Assembly: GCA_002803225.1 (NCBI GenBank)
Contig: NXFV01000299.1
Location: 1 to 31,511, forward strand
Source: Gamarada debralockiae
Taxonomy: Eukaryota; Ascomycota; Leotiomycetes; Helotiales; Hyphodiscaceae
DNA length: 31,511 nt
Direction of reading: 5' to 3'
Shown here: piece after piece, positions 10,283-21,697 of the stretch
Numbering within the stretch: position 1 is the stretch's first letter
Layout: every line of letters starts with the position of its first letter
Made by a program: the position numbers and the translations under genes
The notes under the pieces: generated by a model
What the model was told of the DNA's origin: nothing
Databases searched by the model: none
What the model saw: only the letters and a program-made list of their open reading frames with translations

Positions 10283-12340
10283 TAGTCTATAACTTCTGAA
10301 ACCCATACGTCTGTGGCTCCCTGCAGTTCAAGGAATGGTGGCTATTTAAGCAGACATATTTTTCTTCTCTACGGTCCGAAGCTGATTGCTACAGCCGTGA
10401 AATGAGAATTTGTTCGTGCAACATATATTTTCAACTGCTTCTTTTTCTATGAATTTATAGATCCAACGCTGTCGATCAGGTTGCTCATGCATTGAGCCGT
10501 TGTGCAGTCCATCGGATGGATCTACTACCTGCAATATGGAGTCAGTCCGCCATCAACTCTTTCGCTGGGTGGTGGCTACCAATGGCTTACAGTCGAACCT
10601 ACTATAGAATTGCAATCTGGAACCACCGTAATTACAGATGATGCGGTTTTGACGGCTTTAGTCTAAATTTTTGACTTCAACACCTGCCACGACGGCCGAT
10701 TCAAATGGTGTCACCACACAGCTATCTCTACCGATTATTTTTCATTTATCACCGCTACACAGATTTCAAATGGAGTTGTGGGTGCACCAATCATTATGTT
10801 GCTTCCCCTGCACTTCTCGCCGTCTTGCAAGGAATACTTGATGCCGCGGCGTCACATACAGCAGGGCTATTGAAGCTGAGACTGTAACACAGGCAGTTTC
10901 TAAGACGGGGCAACTGTAGGGTTACTGCAACATTCACTATGGCCGAAGTGCTTATTGCTGCGGAAGTTGGCACAAATGGAGCACTGGAGCTGACATTCAA
11001 TACCCACAATCCCTTTGATGCTTCCGGTTCCACGCTATTAACGAATTATCCCGATCTCTCGGCGTTTCTACACTACCGCCACAGCAGATTTTAAGCAAAG
11101 AGTGCTACTTAAGCTCATTAATAAACTGCCGATAAGTGTTCTGGCCTGCTACCTCCTGCCCTTTGACTACCGAAGTACTTCCAGCAATTGGCACTGCAGC
11201 GGCCGCATCATCAAGCGCCATTGTCAAGCTTCAACATTCAGCATCACTTTCTTTCAATCTTGGACCCATCCGGCTTGCCAGAAGTCCTTCACTGAAGGTC
11301 TCCGTGATTACGAATTTGTGGCTCAGTGTTAAAAGAGGAAAGGAAGAACTCCCTTAGTCACGATTTGACGTCATTTGCGTCGCATGGTCAAGCGGCACAA
11401 ATTCCATTAGAGCGGACTTCAATAGCAACCTCCAAAATTCTTGAGTATCAGGCAAGATCCGCTCAAATTGTCCCTGTAAAGTTATGGCGGCCGATGAGGA
11501 TGCGGGTGATGCTCGACAACTTTTTCTTCAGACCTCTTCATGCGATCAAAAAGTTGTGAATTATGGATGTCGAAAATCTGCGTCATTCTCGCTGTTGAGG
11601 AGCCTTTATCCTCGTTGGTCAACGTCAATCCTAGTATACAGAGAAGAAGTTCTCTAGAAGTAGAATCACATAAAACTATCTATCAGTAGTAGTTGTCATC
11701 TGGTGAAACTGAATACAATGGTAGGAAATACCGTTCCGCGTGAAGGTAGCTCGTGAAGGGAGTGTTCGCTTACCTGACGATTGGTTGATCCAGTTGGGTC
11801 GCCAACGTCCAGGTGACAAGGTTTATAGCCTTTTCGCACTTGGTCCCAGGTAACCTTCTGCAGAGTCTGGAAACTTTTGCAGAAAAAAAGCGTTTGTCTC
11901 ATACTAGCGTACAACGATTTGTCTCGCATGAAAAGTTCGAGCTTGGCTTGGGTATCACGGACGAAGCGGCATTGCGAGAATCTTCCCATATGCTGCTTTT
12001 CAACTATAACGATGAGGTGTAAGTGTCTCACTGGTCAAACACTTATCGGACTGGGTGATAGATAGAGAGATGCCGATGTCATTTGAAGACATTAAACTGA
12101 CGTTTCCATTTACATGACTTTGATTGTATATGAGTGAAGCAGAAAGTCATTATATCTTTTATCGATACGAATAGACCCTGGTACGAGCATTATCTGGAGC
12201 CAGTGTTAGATAATATTACAACAGATCACGATTATTTTCCCGTGGCCCCAGCGTGAGAATAGGGCAGTGTGGGCGATGTTCCTTCCTCACGTGCAGCAGG
12301 CTATCAATAGCTTTAAAAGGAGTTTTACAGATCAATAGAC
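10283..12340. other. Intergenic, possible decayed coding sequence
   Basis: No intact gene is visible. Between about 10680 and 11340 several short frames switch into each other with a Ser/Thr/Ala-rich, protein-like composition (for example a DSNGVTT run near 10700 and an ITATQISNGVVGAP run near 10750). This suggests a decayed secreted or wall-type protein gene. I cannot assign a family, and chance is possible. The remaining sequence up to the TPR fragment shows nothing I recognise. Confidence 0.4.
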
Positions 12341-12697
12341 TTGCCCTGGAGACTACTGGACAGATTAGGAGTGTGCTTTTACTTGCAAGGCAAGTACGCA
12401 GAGGCCGAGGCAATATACCGGCAGACGCTGCAGCTCCAGGAGACAGTGCTCGGGAAGGACCACCCAGACACGCTTGGGAGCATGAACAACCTCGCGACAT
12501 CACTTCACCAGCAGGGCAAATACGCAGAGGCTGAGGCGATGCACCGGCAGACGGAGACAGTGCTCGGGAAGGACCACCCAGATACGCTCATGAGCATGAA
12601 CAACCTCGCAGAATCGCTTGACCAGCAGGGCAAGTACGTAGAGGCTGAGGCGATACGGAGACAGGCGGATGGAAAGTCGGAACAGACTATGCTTTGA
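12341..12697 (+). pseudogene. Kinesin-light-chain-type TPR repeat fragment
   Basis: The 118-codon frame encodes about two and a half tetratricopeptide repeats of the 42-residue kinesin-light-chain type (TPR_10/TPR_12), with QGKYAEAEA, ETVLGKDHPDTL and SMNNLA recurring. In fungi these repeats commonly form the C-terminal sensor part of NB-ARC (NLR-like) proteins, where they mediate ligand or protein binding. Here the N-terminal NB-ARC and effector domains are absent, no ATG starts the frame, and TGA 12695-12697 ends it after a divergent tail. A possible intron acceptor (ttttacag) lies about 12 bp upstream. I read it as a leftover piece of a repeat-rich NLR gene. An exon of a longer gene cannot be excluded. 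Confidence 0.65.
12389..12659 (+). repeat. Direct repeats of the TPR coding unit
   Basis: Units begin at 12389, 12515 and 12629 (each starting GGCAAR-TACG). The first period is 126 bp (42 codons) and the second 114 bp. The 12-bp loss removes four codons (LQLQ) between RQT and ETVLG. Nucleotide identity between units is very high, including synonymous positions. Confidence 0.8.
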
Positions 12698-12777
12698 ACT
12701 TTCTTACAGCGAAGAGGCGCTACAGTAGCACTTGCGGGACCCGCGTATTCACCAATAGGATACGGAAACCCCTTAGA

Positions 12778-13295
12778 ATGTCTCCGCTCTTTCCCAACGT
12801 TTGATTATGACCCTTCTCTCCCACCACCTACTTCGTATGCCAACTTGCGAAGACACGAAGGATGGCGCCGTGGCAGCGCCGCGTCGGACGATGCGTGGAA
12901 CAGCTACCAAGATGCGCTACAAAGCGAACTACACATGTGGTACGGTGCAGAGAACGATTTGACTGCGTGGCATGCGCTTTGTCGCGCAATTGGTATCGAG
13001 TCGCTTCCGAAGACGTGTGAGCAATGCGAGGAGGTAGGAGACTGCACAACGAAATTCGGTAGATTCATGCTGACGCGGATCATAGGCTACACGAAGGCCA
13101 CACGTCAATATCGTTGATTTGATTGAATGGGGACGAAGTGGTAGTGAGGGAAAAGTTCAGACCTTCTGTGATGTGGCAGAGCTGCGAGCCTACACCAAGG
13201 AGACAGGCAAGATATTTCCTAACACGTTCGGCCAAGAAGGCGGCAATGTTGTCTTGAGCCACCTGCTTCGAAAGATCTTTCGAGAGAGCTTATGA
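12778..13295 (+). pseudogene. Conserved fungal protein of unknown function, start frameshifted
   Basis: The body frame, open from 12698, encodes LRRHEGWRRGS, then WNSYQDALQSELHMWYGAE, LTAWHALCRAIGI and LPKTCEQCEE. A 52-bp intron at 13034-13085 (donor gtagga, acceptor atcatag) joins this to HVNIVDLIEWGR, AELRAYTKETGKIF and NVVLSHLLRKIF, ending at TGA 13293-13295. From memory this is a widespread fungal hypothetical-protein family that starts near a short leader before FPTF; its function is unknown to me. The only plausible ATG (12778) is one frame off from the body: it reads MSPLFPNV and then stops at TGA. The likely start is therefore separated from the body by a 1-nt indel. A different upstream start or intron is possible. 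Confidence 0.55.
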
Positions 13296-15304
13296 AAAAC
13301 TCGAGTTGGGATACTGGGTATATAAAAAGCGGCTTTGATGATGCGGGTTCACGGAGATCAGGGGAGGTCGCAATGCGGCGAGTTGTAGCGCAGAGGAGGA
13401 GTGATCGTGACCCACGTACACATCTTGTCTCGCAGGACGAAGTATTTACGCTGGCGATTGTCCGGCGATAAGTGATGACAGAATACAGTTATTCAGAACG
13501 TAGCGCAGTTGGCTGACATGTCTTCAGTGGTGGTGAGGCTGCTGATGCTTCGTGAATTTGTAAGATTCAGGTTAATGCCTTTTGCTTGGCTTGAATGCGA
13601 CTTTGGATACAGGGTCTGTCTGTATGATTTTGTTTGGGATTTTCGTGCCTGAACCAACGCCAGGCATTAAGTTATTACTAAGCCGAATGTAGCGCACCAG
13701 GTACCTCCAACCACTTTTGGCCTTCATGCCTAAGGCTTTAAATTGAAATGCCTTCGTACCTCTTAGCTTGCTAAGAGAAGAAGGTTACTAAAAAAAGCTT
13801 CCGCGACACTCTTTCAGGGCAAAATTTTTGCCCCTAGTCCGAATGAGGCTACTCGAAATTTCACAGAACGGGCGTATATCTCATACCTTGCATACTGTGC
13901 ACGTGACTGCTCTGATCTCTACGCCTTTTCTTCTGAACGTACGAAGGCTTCGTGCGAGCCGCAGGCTAGCACTCTTGTTACGGCGTAAATATTGCGAGGT
14001 TGTTTCGCACTAACTAAAATCGTCACTCGCTTTCATCCGAGGTACAGATCCGCGTGGGGTCATGCATGAATTTGCGCGCCACAGCAGCCACAAGGCTAAT
14101 GACGATTTCCTACATAGTGGTAAGGGGGTTAGGTTGTCTAGGAGTAGCTACGGAACATAACTTATAAAAAATTTATAGGAGATATTAAAGTGTGTATAGA
14201 TTTTAAGATGCTTTATTTTTTTCGGCACACCGGTTTTTTCGGCACGCAGGGATAGACGTTAGCTTTTGGAAAGTTTTCCGACCTTGCATGACTGTTGCAC
14301 AGACCCTTGAGGTCAAGTCCCCGGCCGGCATATCAATCTAGGATCTGGGATTGGCCCGATCGGACTGTCTGCCGAACCAGCCAATCTCACCTCCCAGCTC
14401 GTGTAAATGATAGACAAGACACTTCCTCCAAAAGGCAGGACATCTTTCAGGCAACTTTCTTTTTCTCATGAGACTCGGGAAAATAAAAGAGTTCGGAGGT
14501 TTTCAAGCCGCCCTTCCTCAATGAATCAATGAGAGACCTGTGTAACACACTCCCTGCAAACGAATGAGACAGCCGCATCTCCAATAACGATGTATAATAG
14601 ATCTACAAGGTATGGCCCCATGCAGAAGCAAGGGAATCATGCGAGAAAATAGGTTTCTGTGCATTCTGAAGATATGCTAGAGGTACAGACAAGCCCCGTA
14701 AGATCAGAATATCACAAACCTCATAGATCCACGAATCAATCCCAGATTCCTAGAAATATTATTCTGTGGTAGCCAGTTAAACACGACAACTGGCATGAGT
14801 AAAGTCGCAAGGGCTGTGTATCACTGCACAAGCCCATGTTCAAGAGATACCAGAAAACCGTTTCAACTTTCTACTATAGTTACACGGCATTAGTTTCGCA
14901 GTAAGTGTTCCATTCTAGAACCTCAATTTATGAAAGCTTGTTTACACAGGGTTCAAGGGCCAGGATAAAATCTCATATCTTGCAAGGGAGGCAATTGCTT
15001 TCAAACAGCCGAGCACAAGACTACTAGCACTTGAGCTCGACTGGGCTTCTCTCACAATCAGCACCTACATCTCCCCAAATTCTCTTCCCTCTCTTTCTTC
15101 TCCTAGAAGGAAAATATTTTATTTATAACCTTTTTTTACCTTTTTGTATCTCTCTCATAATATCCGCTAATTTATCCGGCGCGCCTAAGACTTGTGCGAG
15201 CTTGAGGTTCGCCGGTTTGAAATACAACACCTCAACTGAATCGACATCATCACTTCATAACAATTTCCTCGAAGAGCTTTGAGAGCCTCGAAATTTGTGT
15301 CGAT
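13296..15304. other. Intergenic, no gene recognised
   Basis: About 2.0 kb upstream of the MFS gene. It contains AT-rich runs (for example 14160-14225) and two nearby TTCGGCAC motifs (about 14221-14247), with no frame showing recognisable motifs. A 61-codon frame at 13828-14013 is not supported. The last 300 bp are pyrimidine-rich, as is common in fungal promoters and 5' leaders. Confidence 0.5.
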
Positions 15305-17123
15305 ATGGATGATCAAAAACCCAACATGTCCATCGAGAAAGTCGTTTCTTCCTCCGAAGATGGGCCCCCCAGTCCTGACTTCGACAAGATTCAAGATGGA
15401 GTCGTGCTAATCCCTCGCCCACTCGACGATCCTCGCGACCCATTGAATTGGCCCTTCCGTAAAAAGTGCATCATTGTTGTGACTCTATCAATCGCGATGT
15501 TCGCGGGTTATGCTGCGCCATTTTGTGGACAGTTGAATTTGACTCAACAAGCGAAACTTTACCATAAGACCGTGGTTGAGATCACTTACTTTGTGAGTTC
15601 TTAGGAGCACGAAATTGACGTTGACTGACTCAATTGGAAGAATTCGGCATCTTCAGCTGGTCTGGCCTCTGGCGGATTCTTCTACTCGCCTCTTTCTCAT
15701 AGATTCGGTCGCAGTTCAGTCATCTTCTGGGCTGTTCTTGGATGTCTCGCTACACAAATATGGGCTCCACTTATGACAGGAGAGCATCAATATTGGTCAT
15801 ATTTTATGTCGCGATACTTTGCCGGATTTTTCGGTATGGTAGTGAGCGTTCTGGGTCCCAGATACTTGGTGGATCTGTTCTTCCTCCACCAGCGTGGCAG
15901 GGCGTTCACAGTCCTTCACTTGGCCCTGAACTTTGGCGCGTCGGCCGGGCCAACCTTCTCGGGATTCATCGCTGCCAATAATTCCTGGACAATCGAGTAC
16001 TGGTGGTCTGTGGGCCTGCTTGGCTTTACGGCCTTCTTGGTTTTGCTATTTTTGGAGGAAACGGGCTTCGATCGCACAGAGGGAGCAACAAACGTGACAC
16101 CACCAGACAGCTTCTTCCGGAACAGGATCTATACGTTCTTTCCAGGAAACAGAATTGTCAAACCCACGACTTTGGCAGAAACGGTACGTATCGACTGAAA
16201 CAAACAGCGGGATCTGAAAACTGACACCTTCTCCAGGTAAGAGTTGGTATCATGCCGTTCAAGATTGCCCTCGCACCAGTAATCCTCATGGTCGCCGGCT
16301 TCGACATGATCAGCTTTGCATTCTATGTTGCTCTGAATGCATTGACTCCAGTATGGCTGCAAAAGCCAGTCAAAGCAGGTGGTTATGGCTTCACAGTCTA
16401 TGATAACGCGGCATGTGAGTAGCGATTCATCATTCCTATGTCCTCCGCTGACTCATCTCTCCAGTTACCTTCGTCCATTGGATTGGCGTGCTTTTCGGAC
16501 TCATCTACGGACAGCTCGTCAGTGACAGAATTCCACTTTGGCTGACAGCCAGAAATGGTGGCACCTGGAAGCCCGAATACCGTCTCCATGCGCTGTGGCT
16601 CACGAATTTTATATTGATGCCGATCGGTCTTGGACTTGTTGGTGCAGCACTGCAATATAGACTCCACTGGATGATCTTTGCAATTGGCCAGGTTTTCGTC
16701 ACGATAGGATCACTGGTTAGCATCCCAGTTACTGTGAAGTACGTATCTCTGCTCCCCGACCAGTGAAAGATTGAGCCGCACCTTCCTTATTTTCATCCGA
16801 GGAAGAGACAAACAAATCAACTGACGGCAAACAGTTATATCGCAGAATGCTTCAGATCCCATACTATCGAGGCCACAATCCCCGTCAACTCGATGCGCCT
16901 CTTTCTCGGCCTCTCCATCAACTTTTACATCAACCAGTGGATTGCAAAAGTCACCATAGGCTGGGTGTATGGTATGATGGGATTCTTCACCATTTTCGCA
17001 TTCTTCTTTCTGATCATCTTGATGTGGAAGGGCCATGTTCTTCGTCAATGGACACCGTTTGGCATGGGTTGTGATGAGGAAGGTGAGCACCTGGTACAGG
17101 GGAAATATGCTCGTGGTGTTTGA
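15305..17123 (+). CDS. MFS transporter (DHA1-like), 5 exons
   Basis: Exons 15305-15592, 15641-16183, 16237-16414, 16465-16738 and 16835-17123 give 523 residues. The N-terminal cytosolic tail carries DPLNWP (45-50), typical of fungal polyamine/multidrug DHA1-type transporters, before the first membrane helix. The loop after helix 2 reads SPLSHRFGRSS, a motif-A-like segment. HQRGRAFT and the helix-rich C-terminal half (GLIYGQLVSDR, LFLGLSINFYINQW) fit a 12-helix major facilitator. All four introns have GT-AG ends and keep the frame: ITYF joins NSAS, AET joins VRVG, AA joins FTFVHW, TV joins NYIAEC. It probably sits in the plasma or vacuolar membrane as a proton antiporter. The position next to a methyltransferase and a PKS suggests export of the pathway product (inference). 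Confidence 0.9.
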
Positions 17124-18075
17124 AGCTCTTCAGTTATCTAGATTCACCTTTCGGGATGGGGAGTACCAAATTGAAGCAAATGATTATTTGCTGCGGCCGT
17201 TGCACAGTGTCTCGATTGCCTTAAGGTACCTTCGCTCCGAATACTAGAGCAAAATCGAAAGGATTCATTTGACGTTATTTATAGCGTGGTACTGTAAATT
17301 CTCCCTTGCATTGGCTGCAGTACTTCTGTTGCAACGAATTCACTTGCCCTTGGCCCCCTTGCAATCAACTACTGCAGCAAGCCCTTGTAAATGCGGTGAC
17401 TTCTCCGGCTGTTGTATAGTTGAAGTCCCGTCAGCAATACTGTACTACGCATCAGACCAAAATAATGTACGAAGCAGGGGGTTTCCAGGATGGCACAGAG
17501 CAGATTGTAAACAGTCAATCCCCTGTGGATTTTTATGCCCGCACGCCGGGTGGATATGACGGAGAAATTTCCCCATCAGAACTTGGAATCTCGAGATGTT
17601 GCGTTTTCCGCTGGGATCCCAATGACATGTGAACATAGCAAAGCTACAACAAAGAAAAATATGAAAATATGGTGAAGGTTTTTTGCGATTTTATTTGTAG
17701 ACGCGCGTCAGCGCGCCTTTTTAGTGCCAACCGCGAAACACTTCGTTGCGTTCTCCATTTTCTGAATCTACCCCTTGCATCGAAAAGTGGTCAGCCCATA
17801 TAGTATTGGTAATCGATCTTGTGTCTTCTAACACCCAACATGTGTGAACGCCTCGTATTCCCAGAAGGATGTTTAACGAGGAGTCGCAAATCAACCTTAG
17901 CGGTGAGGTGCCGGGAGTGTGCTTCCTGATTCCGTAATATTACCAGTAGCTACCCCGCGACACGGTAAAAGACTCAGGGGACTACATCCCTCGAGTACTT
18001 CTCCCTTTCTTTCTATCCTCTTATTTCCTTCTCCTTTCATTCAGTTCTTGAATTGTACGTCTATACTCCCAGACC
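17124..18075. other. Intergenic between MFS and methyltransferase genes
   Basis: About 950 bp containing the MFS 3' region and the methyltransferase promoter. Short frames at 17269-17632 have no recognisable motif. A pyrimidine-rich stretch at about 17999-18055 precedes the methyltransferase ATG. Nothing else stands out. Confidence 0.55.
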
Positions 18076-19006
18076 ATGGGCTCTACAGAAACAAACATCT
18101 GCACCTCAGTCTCGACCAACAACCCCCGCCTCAAAATCGGCACTCGAGACAAAAGCGTAGGGTGGTACCAGCCCACCCTCGAGAACATCACTGAGGCGCA
18201 GAGAGACCTGCTCGAAAACTACAGCCATATCCCTCCCGACAAAGTTATACCACACATTCTCGAAGTTGTTAGTTAGATCACCTTCTTCCTCCTTTCCGCG
18301 AGCTTCACTGACAATCACGCAGCGTGATCGAGCTTGGGAAATCCATCCCTATCCCTGCGTTGGCCAACTGCGCTTCATCGACCTCTGCCTCTCCCGATCA
18401 CCCTCCTACCCACTCATCCTCTCCCGCCTCCGAAACGGTGCCTCCCTCCTCGATCTCGGCTGCTGCTTCGCGCAAGACCTGCGAAAACTAGTGCATGATG
18501 GCGTACCCTCCACAAACCTCTACGGCGCCGAGCTGAAACCCGAATTCATAAGCTTAGGCTACGAGTTATTCTTAGACAAAGACACGTTCGGAGCACATTT
18601 CCTGCAAGTGGATTTCCTTGAGGAAGGAGGACCGTTGGAGGCGCTGAAGGGCAAGATGGATATTGTGCAGGTTGGACTGTTTTTACATTTGTTTGATTTG
18701 GAGGGACAGACGAAGGCTTGTGAGAAGATTGTGGCTTTGTTGAAGCAGGAGAAGGGAGTGTTGATTACGGGACAGCAGGTTGGTGCTACGGAGCCTGTGC
18801 AGATGCCAAGGGGAACGGGGAGCAGGATGTATAAGCATAATGCGGCGAGTTTTGAGAAGATGTGGAAAGAGGTGGGGGAGAATACGGGAAGTGAGTGGAA
18901 GGTTACGGCGAGCCTGGATGCTGGGTTGGGGATTGAGCAGAAGCAGAGGACTTGGGATGATCCGAATACTAGGAGGTTGGTGTTTGAGGTGGAACGGATT
19001 GGATGA
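18076..19006 (+). CDS. SAM-dependent methyltransferase, AusD-like
   Basis: Exons 18076-18267 and 18323-19006, with a 55-bp intron (donor gttagt, acceptor cgcag), give 291 residues. The cofactor motif is LLDLGCCFAQD (106-116). The preceding DRAWEIHPYPCVGQLRFIDL and the following LYGAELKPEFISLGYELFLD match the fungal methyltransferase family that includes AusD and relatives from meroterpenoid clusters. From established knowledge, AusD methylates a carboxyl group. By analogy this enzyme may make a methyl ester of a polyketide acid; that is inference. It is cytosolic, with no signal peptide or membrane segment. It lies 0.95 kb after the MFS gene in the same direction and faces the PKS tail to tail across the transposon block. 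Confidence 0.87.
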
Positions 19007-19077
19007 TTGTTGAAATCAATGTCGCGGGACAATGGCGGCCGGCAACGACCACGTCGGCAGTTCTACTGGCGAGTCAC

Positions 19078-19107
19078 GTCAGGGCAGTCAGGGCAGTCAG
19101 GGCAGTC
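19078..19107. repeat. 9-bp tandem repeat downstream of the methyltransferase
   Basis: Three copies of GTCAGGGCA plus a partial fourth (GTC) run head to tail. They are followed by looser GTCAAG/ATCAAG hexamers and, at about 19144-19164, by three copies of TTTGGA. This is simple-sequence material in the 3' flank. Confidence 0.85.
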
Positions 19108-19405
19108 AAGTCACGTCAAGGCACATCAAGGAATGTCAAGGCATTTGGATTTGGATTTGGATTTCAATGAGCAATGGCCCTCACCTCCTCATTCTCCAAA
19201 AAGTTTTTGGATCTCGACCAAGTTGGCCATAGGGCTCGGCAATGATTATGATTACCTCAGATCAGAAAGCTTTATAATCATAATCATACTTATAATCATT
19301 TATATTATGATTTTCCTCATCACATGACATTAAGCCAGTAAGAGAGCTCAGATCGTATCTATTTATCAGAGCATCTTACCACGTGATCGGGTTCGGAGAG
19401 GATTA

Positions 19406-21662
19406 CAGTCAGACCATACTATATCGAAACGCACTATATCGGATTCCCTACGCTTTCGGAACAGCGTCGCTGATCCTTCAAAATTTTGCGGGCTATATCG
19501 GAATACCTCATTATAAGCTATTACGGAATGATATTTTGATTTTTATATTTAATATATAATTTAATAAAAAAAATTACCTTTAAATTTTTTTAATTTTTTT
19601 TTTGGTGTATTCCGATATAATAAGGTCATCTAGTTTAGCTATAAACGCTGCAGATTCGTCGATTCTAAGGACTCCGTTATGCCCCTCCCAACACCTGAAC
19701 AGCAAGCTGCTACTCGAATAAGTACTACGAATTGATCGATATCACCTCCTCTTCGCCGATCAAGTGCTAGCTCTAGCAGGTCGAGTACTCCTACTAGCGT
19801 GCGTAAGCATCGTAATACAGCAATGAATAGAGAACGTATCAGCTTCGCAAATAGTAGGCTAATAAATCATATGGAAAACAAGAGCAGAAGGACGCAATTA
19901 CTTGGTTTGAGGAACAGTTGGCCGGGTCCTTTCTTCTTCTACAATATCTGATTATTGGGCCCCGAAATACTCATATCTGAACACCGTGGAGCTGTCGAAA
20001 TACGAGCTTACCTTGAGCAGAGCTAGTACGGCTGAATATAAGGAGTTGGAGGAGGCTTTGGCTGAGTGGCAGTTGCGATATGATCATCATCCTAATTCGG
20101 GTTCAACAACTAGTGACCTGCTGTGTTTGAAAGCAAGAGAGTTCTAGGACAAGCTTCCTTACTATACTAGAAAAGAGCCTTCTAAGTTCTCACATGGCTA
20201 GTTAGGAGGGTTCAAAAGACAGTATGGTTTGAAGGAGAGACGTCGTCATGGAGAAGGTGCTTTTACCAGATTGATGATAAGAGTGAATAAACAATAGAGA
20301 AGATTCGAGTAGTAGCGAAGGAATATAGGCCAGAGCTTACCTACAATATAGACAAATCAGGCTATTATTAGAAGATAAAACCTAATCGTTCTCTCTCAAT
20401 ATACAAGGCCAAAGGAACAAAGAAGGCAAAGGCTCGAATCACAGCCAGCTTTTGTACCAACGCAACAGGAAGTGATAAGTTGCATATATAGTTCATTAGC
20501 ACAGCAAAACAACTGACTTTCTTTTGAGCTCAAGGCTTATAGGAGATTGACTATCTGGGAGCTATTTGGAGGAGTAATAAGTCAGCTTGGATGACCCACT
20601 AGATCATAAAGGAATGGCTCTATGGTTCGACAATCGAATGCGTTGGGCAAATAAGGTGTTACTATCAATAGACAACTTCTTAGATTACGAACTAGGAGTA
20701 GAACAGACAATAGAAAAGGGTGAACTTATACACACAAAGGTACGTAGTTCTTAAGACCAAAGATACTAACTAATACAATACAGGTGATGTGGCTTCCCCA
20801 AATACGACCTCTAAATACTAACCTCTCAATCAGGGCATTATTCACAACTGGAAGACACACGTTAAGAAGCAATTTATTATATTTATAGCAAAGACAATCA
20901 ATAAAGGCAAAAATCTCTCCGAAGAGATGCATGTGTTACACGCAATCGAATGGGGAGTTCAAGTATGGGAATGGGATGTCGCACCTAAAACGATTCAGTC
21001 TAGTTGGCGGCGGAGCAAATGTATCAATTTCAGCGCTTTCTAGGTCCTCCTACAAATATCTGGACAGAATCTGAAGAGACAGTCAATCAGATGCGAACCT
21101 TCCTTCATATAATCCTTCCTATAATAAGAGAGCGTGGTATCATTCAAACAGTCCCTAATATGCACGAGTACATCTCTCCTTACAGTGGTCCTTGGAGTGA
21201 ACGAGTCGACGATTATAGGGAGCTTGAAGAGCTAGTTGATATAGTTGTGGAGGAAAACACACAGCAGGAAGTTGATTTAGAAGATGAAGTGGATTAGGTC
21301 TCCATAGAGCCTTTACCTCCTGTATCACACGATGAAGCTCTATAAGCGCTACGTATTCTGAAGCGTTACGAGGAGGAATATAGATAGTCAGACGGAGCTC
21401 TTTTAAAGGCGTTACGCAAGTTTAAGGAAAATCTATCAGAGAGATATCAAGATTCTTTACAACAGGTTACTTTAGATAGGTTTTGGGATAGACAGAATAG
21501 CTCTTAATTGGGGTAGAATTCATCAATTTTATATGGCTGGCCTATAGTAATCAAATGCCAAGACCCCCCTAATCTACTTAGTAATGACTCATTATATCGG
21601 AATCCCTATTATATCGACTGAAAATCACTGATTCTTCATTCCCACATAGTGGGGTCTGACTG
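19406..21662 (+). mobile_element. Fot1/pogo-type DNA transposon, nested and degraded
   Basis: The ends are CAGTCAGACC at 19406 and its exact reverse complement finishing at 21662; similarity continues more loosely inward (ACTATRT). Subterminal ATATCGGAAT-type repeats occur on both sides. The left flank is TA (19404-19405), as expected for this superfamily; the right flank is GA, so the TA duplication is no longer intact. The 2.26-kb length fits an autonomous Fot1/pogo element, but its transposase is broken. Confidence 0.8.
19679..21507 (+). pseudogene. Fot1/pogo (DDE) transposase pseudogene
   Basis: Segments typical of fungal pogo-class transposases are present in order: a leader MPLPTPEQQAATR (19679), GFKRQYGLKERRRHGEGA (about 20209-20262), an ELTYNIDKSGYY segment holding the first DDE aspartate (about 20334-20368), KARITASFCTNATGSDKL, a second-aspartate SIDNF block (about 20668), a C-terminal block at 21004-21297 and LDRFW near the end. 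They fall in shifting frames with many stops. Within one frame, stops occur at 20369, 20489, 20525, 20540 and 20600, several where the family has Trp. A GT-AG intron-like segment (about 20740-20784) interrupts K-VMWLP. This copy cannot make an intact transposase. Confidence 0.82.
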
Positions 21663-21697
21663 GAACTATTTCTGATGATCATTATGTTTTTTGATTA

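Noticed and set aside
12341..12697. CRISPR array, because of spaced direct repeats
   Set aside because: The repeats are coding, 126 and 114 bp in period, with no spacers; the organism is a fungus.
21004..21297. 97-codon frame as an independent gene
   Set aside because: It is the C-terminal piece of the degraded Fot1/pogo transposase and has no start of its own.
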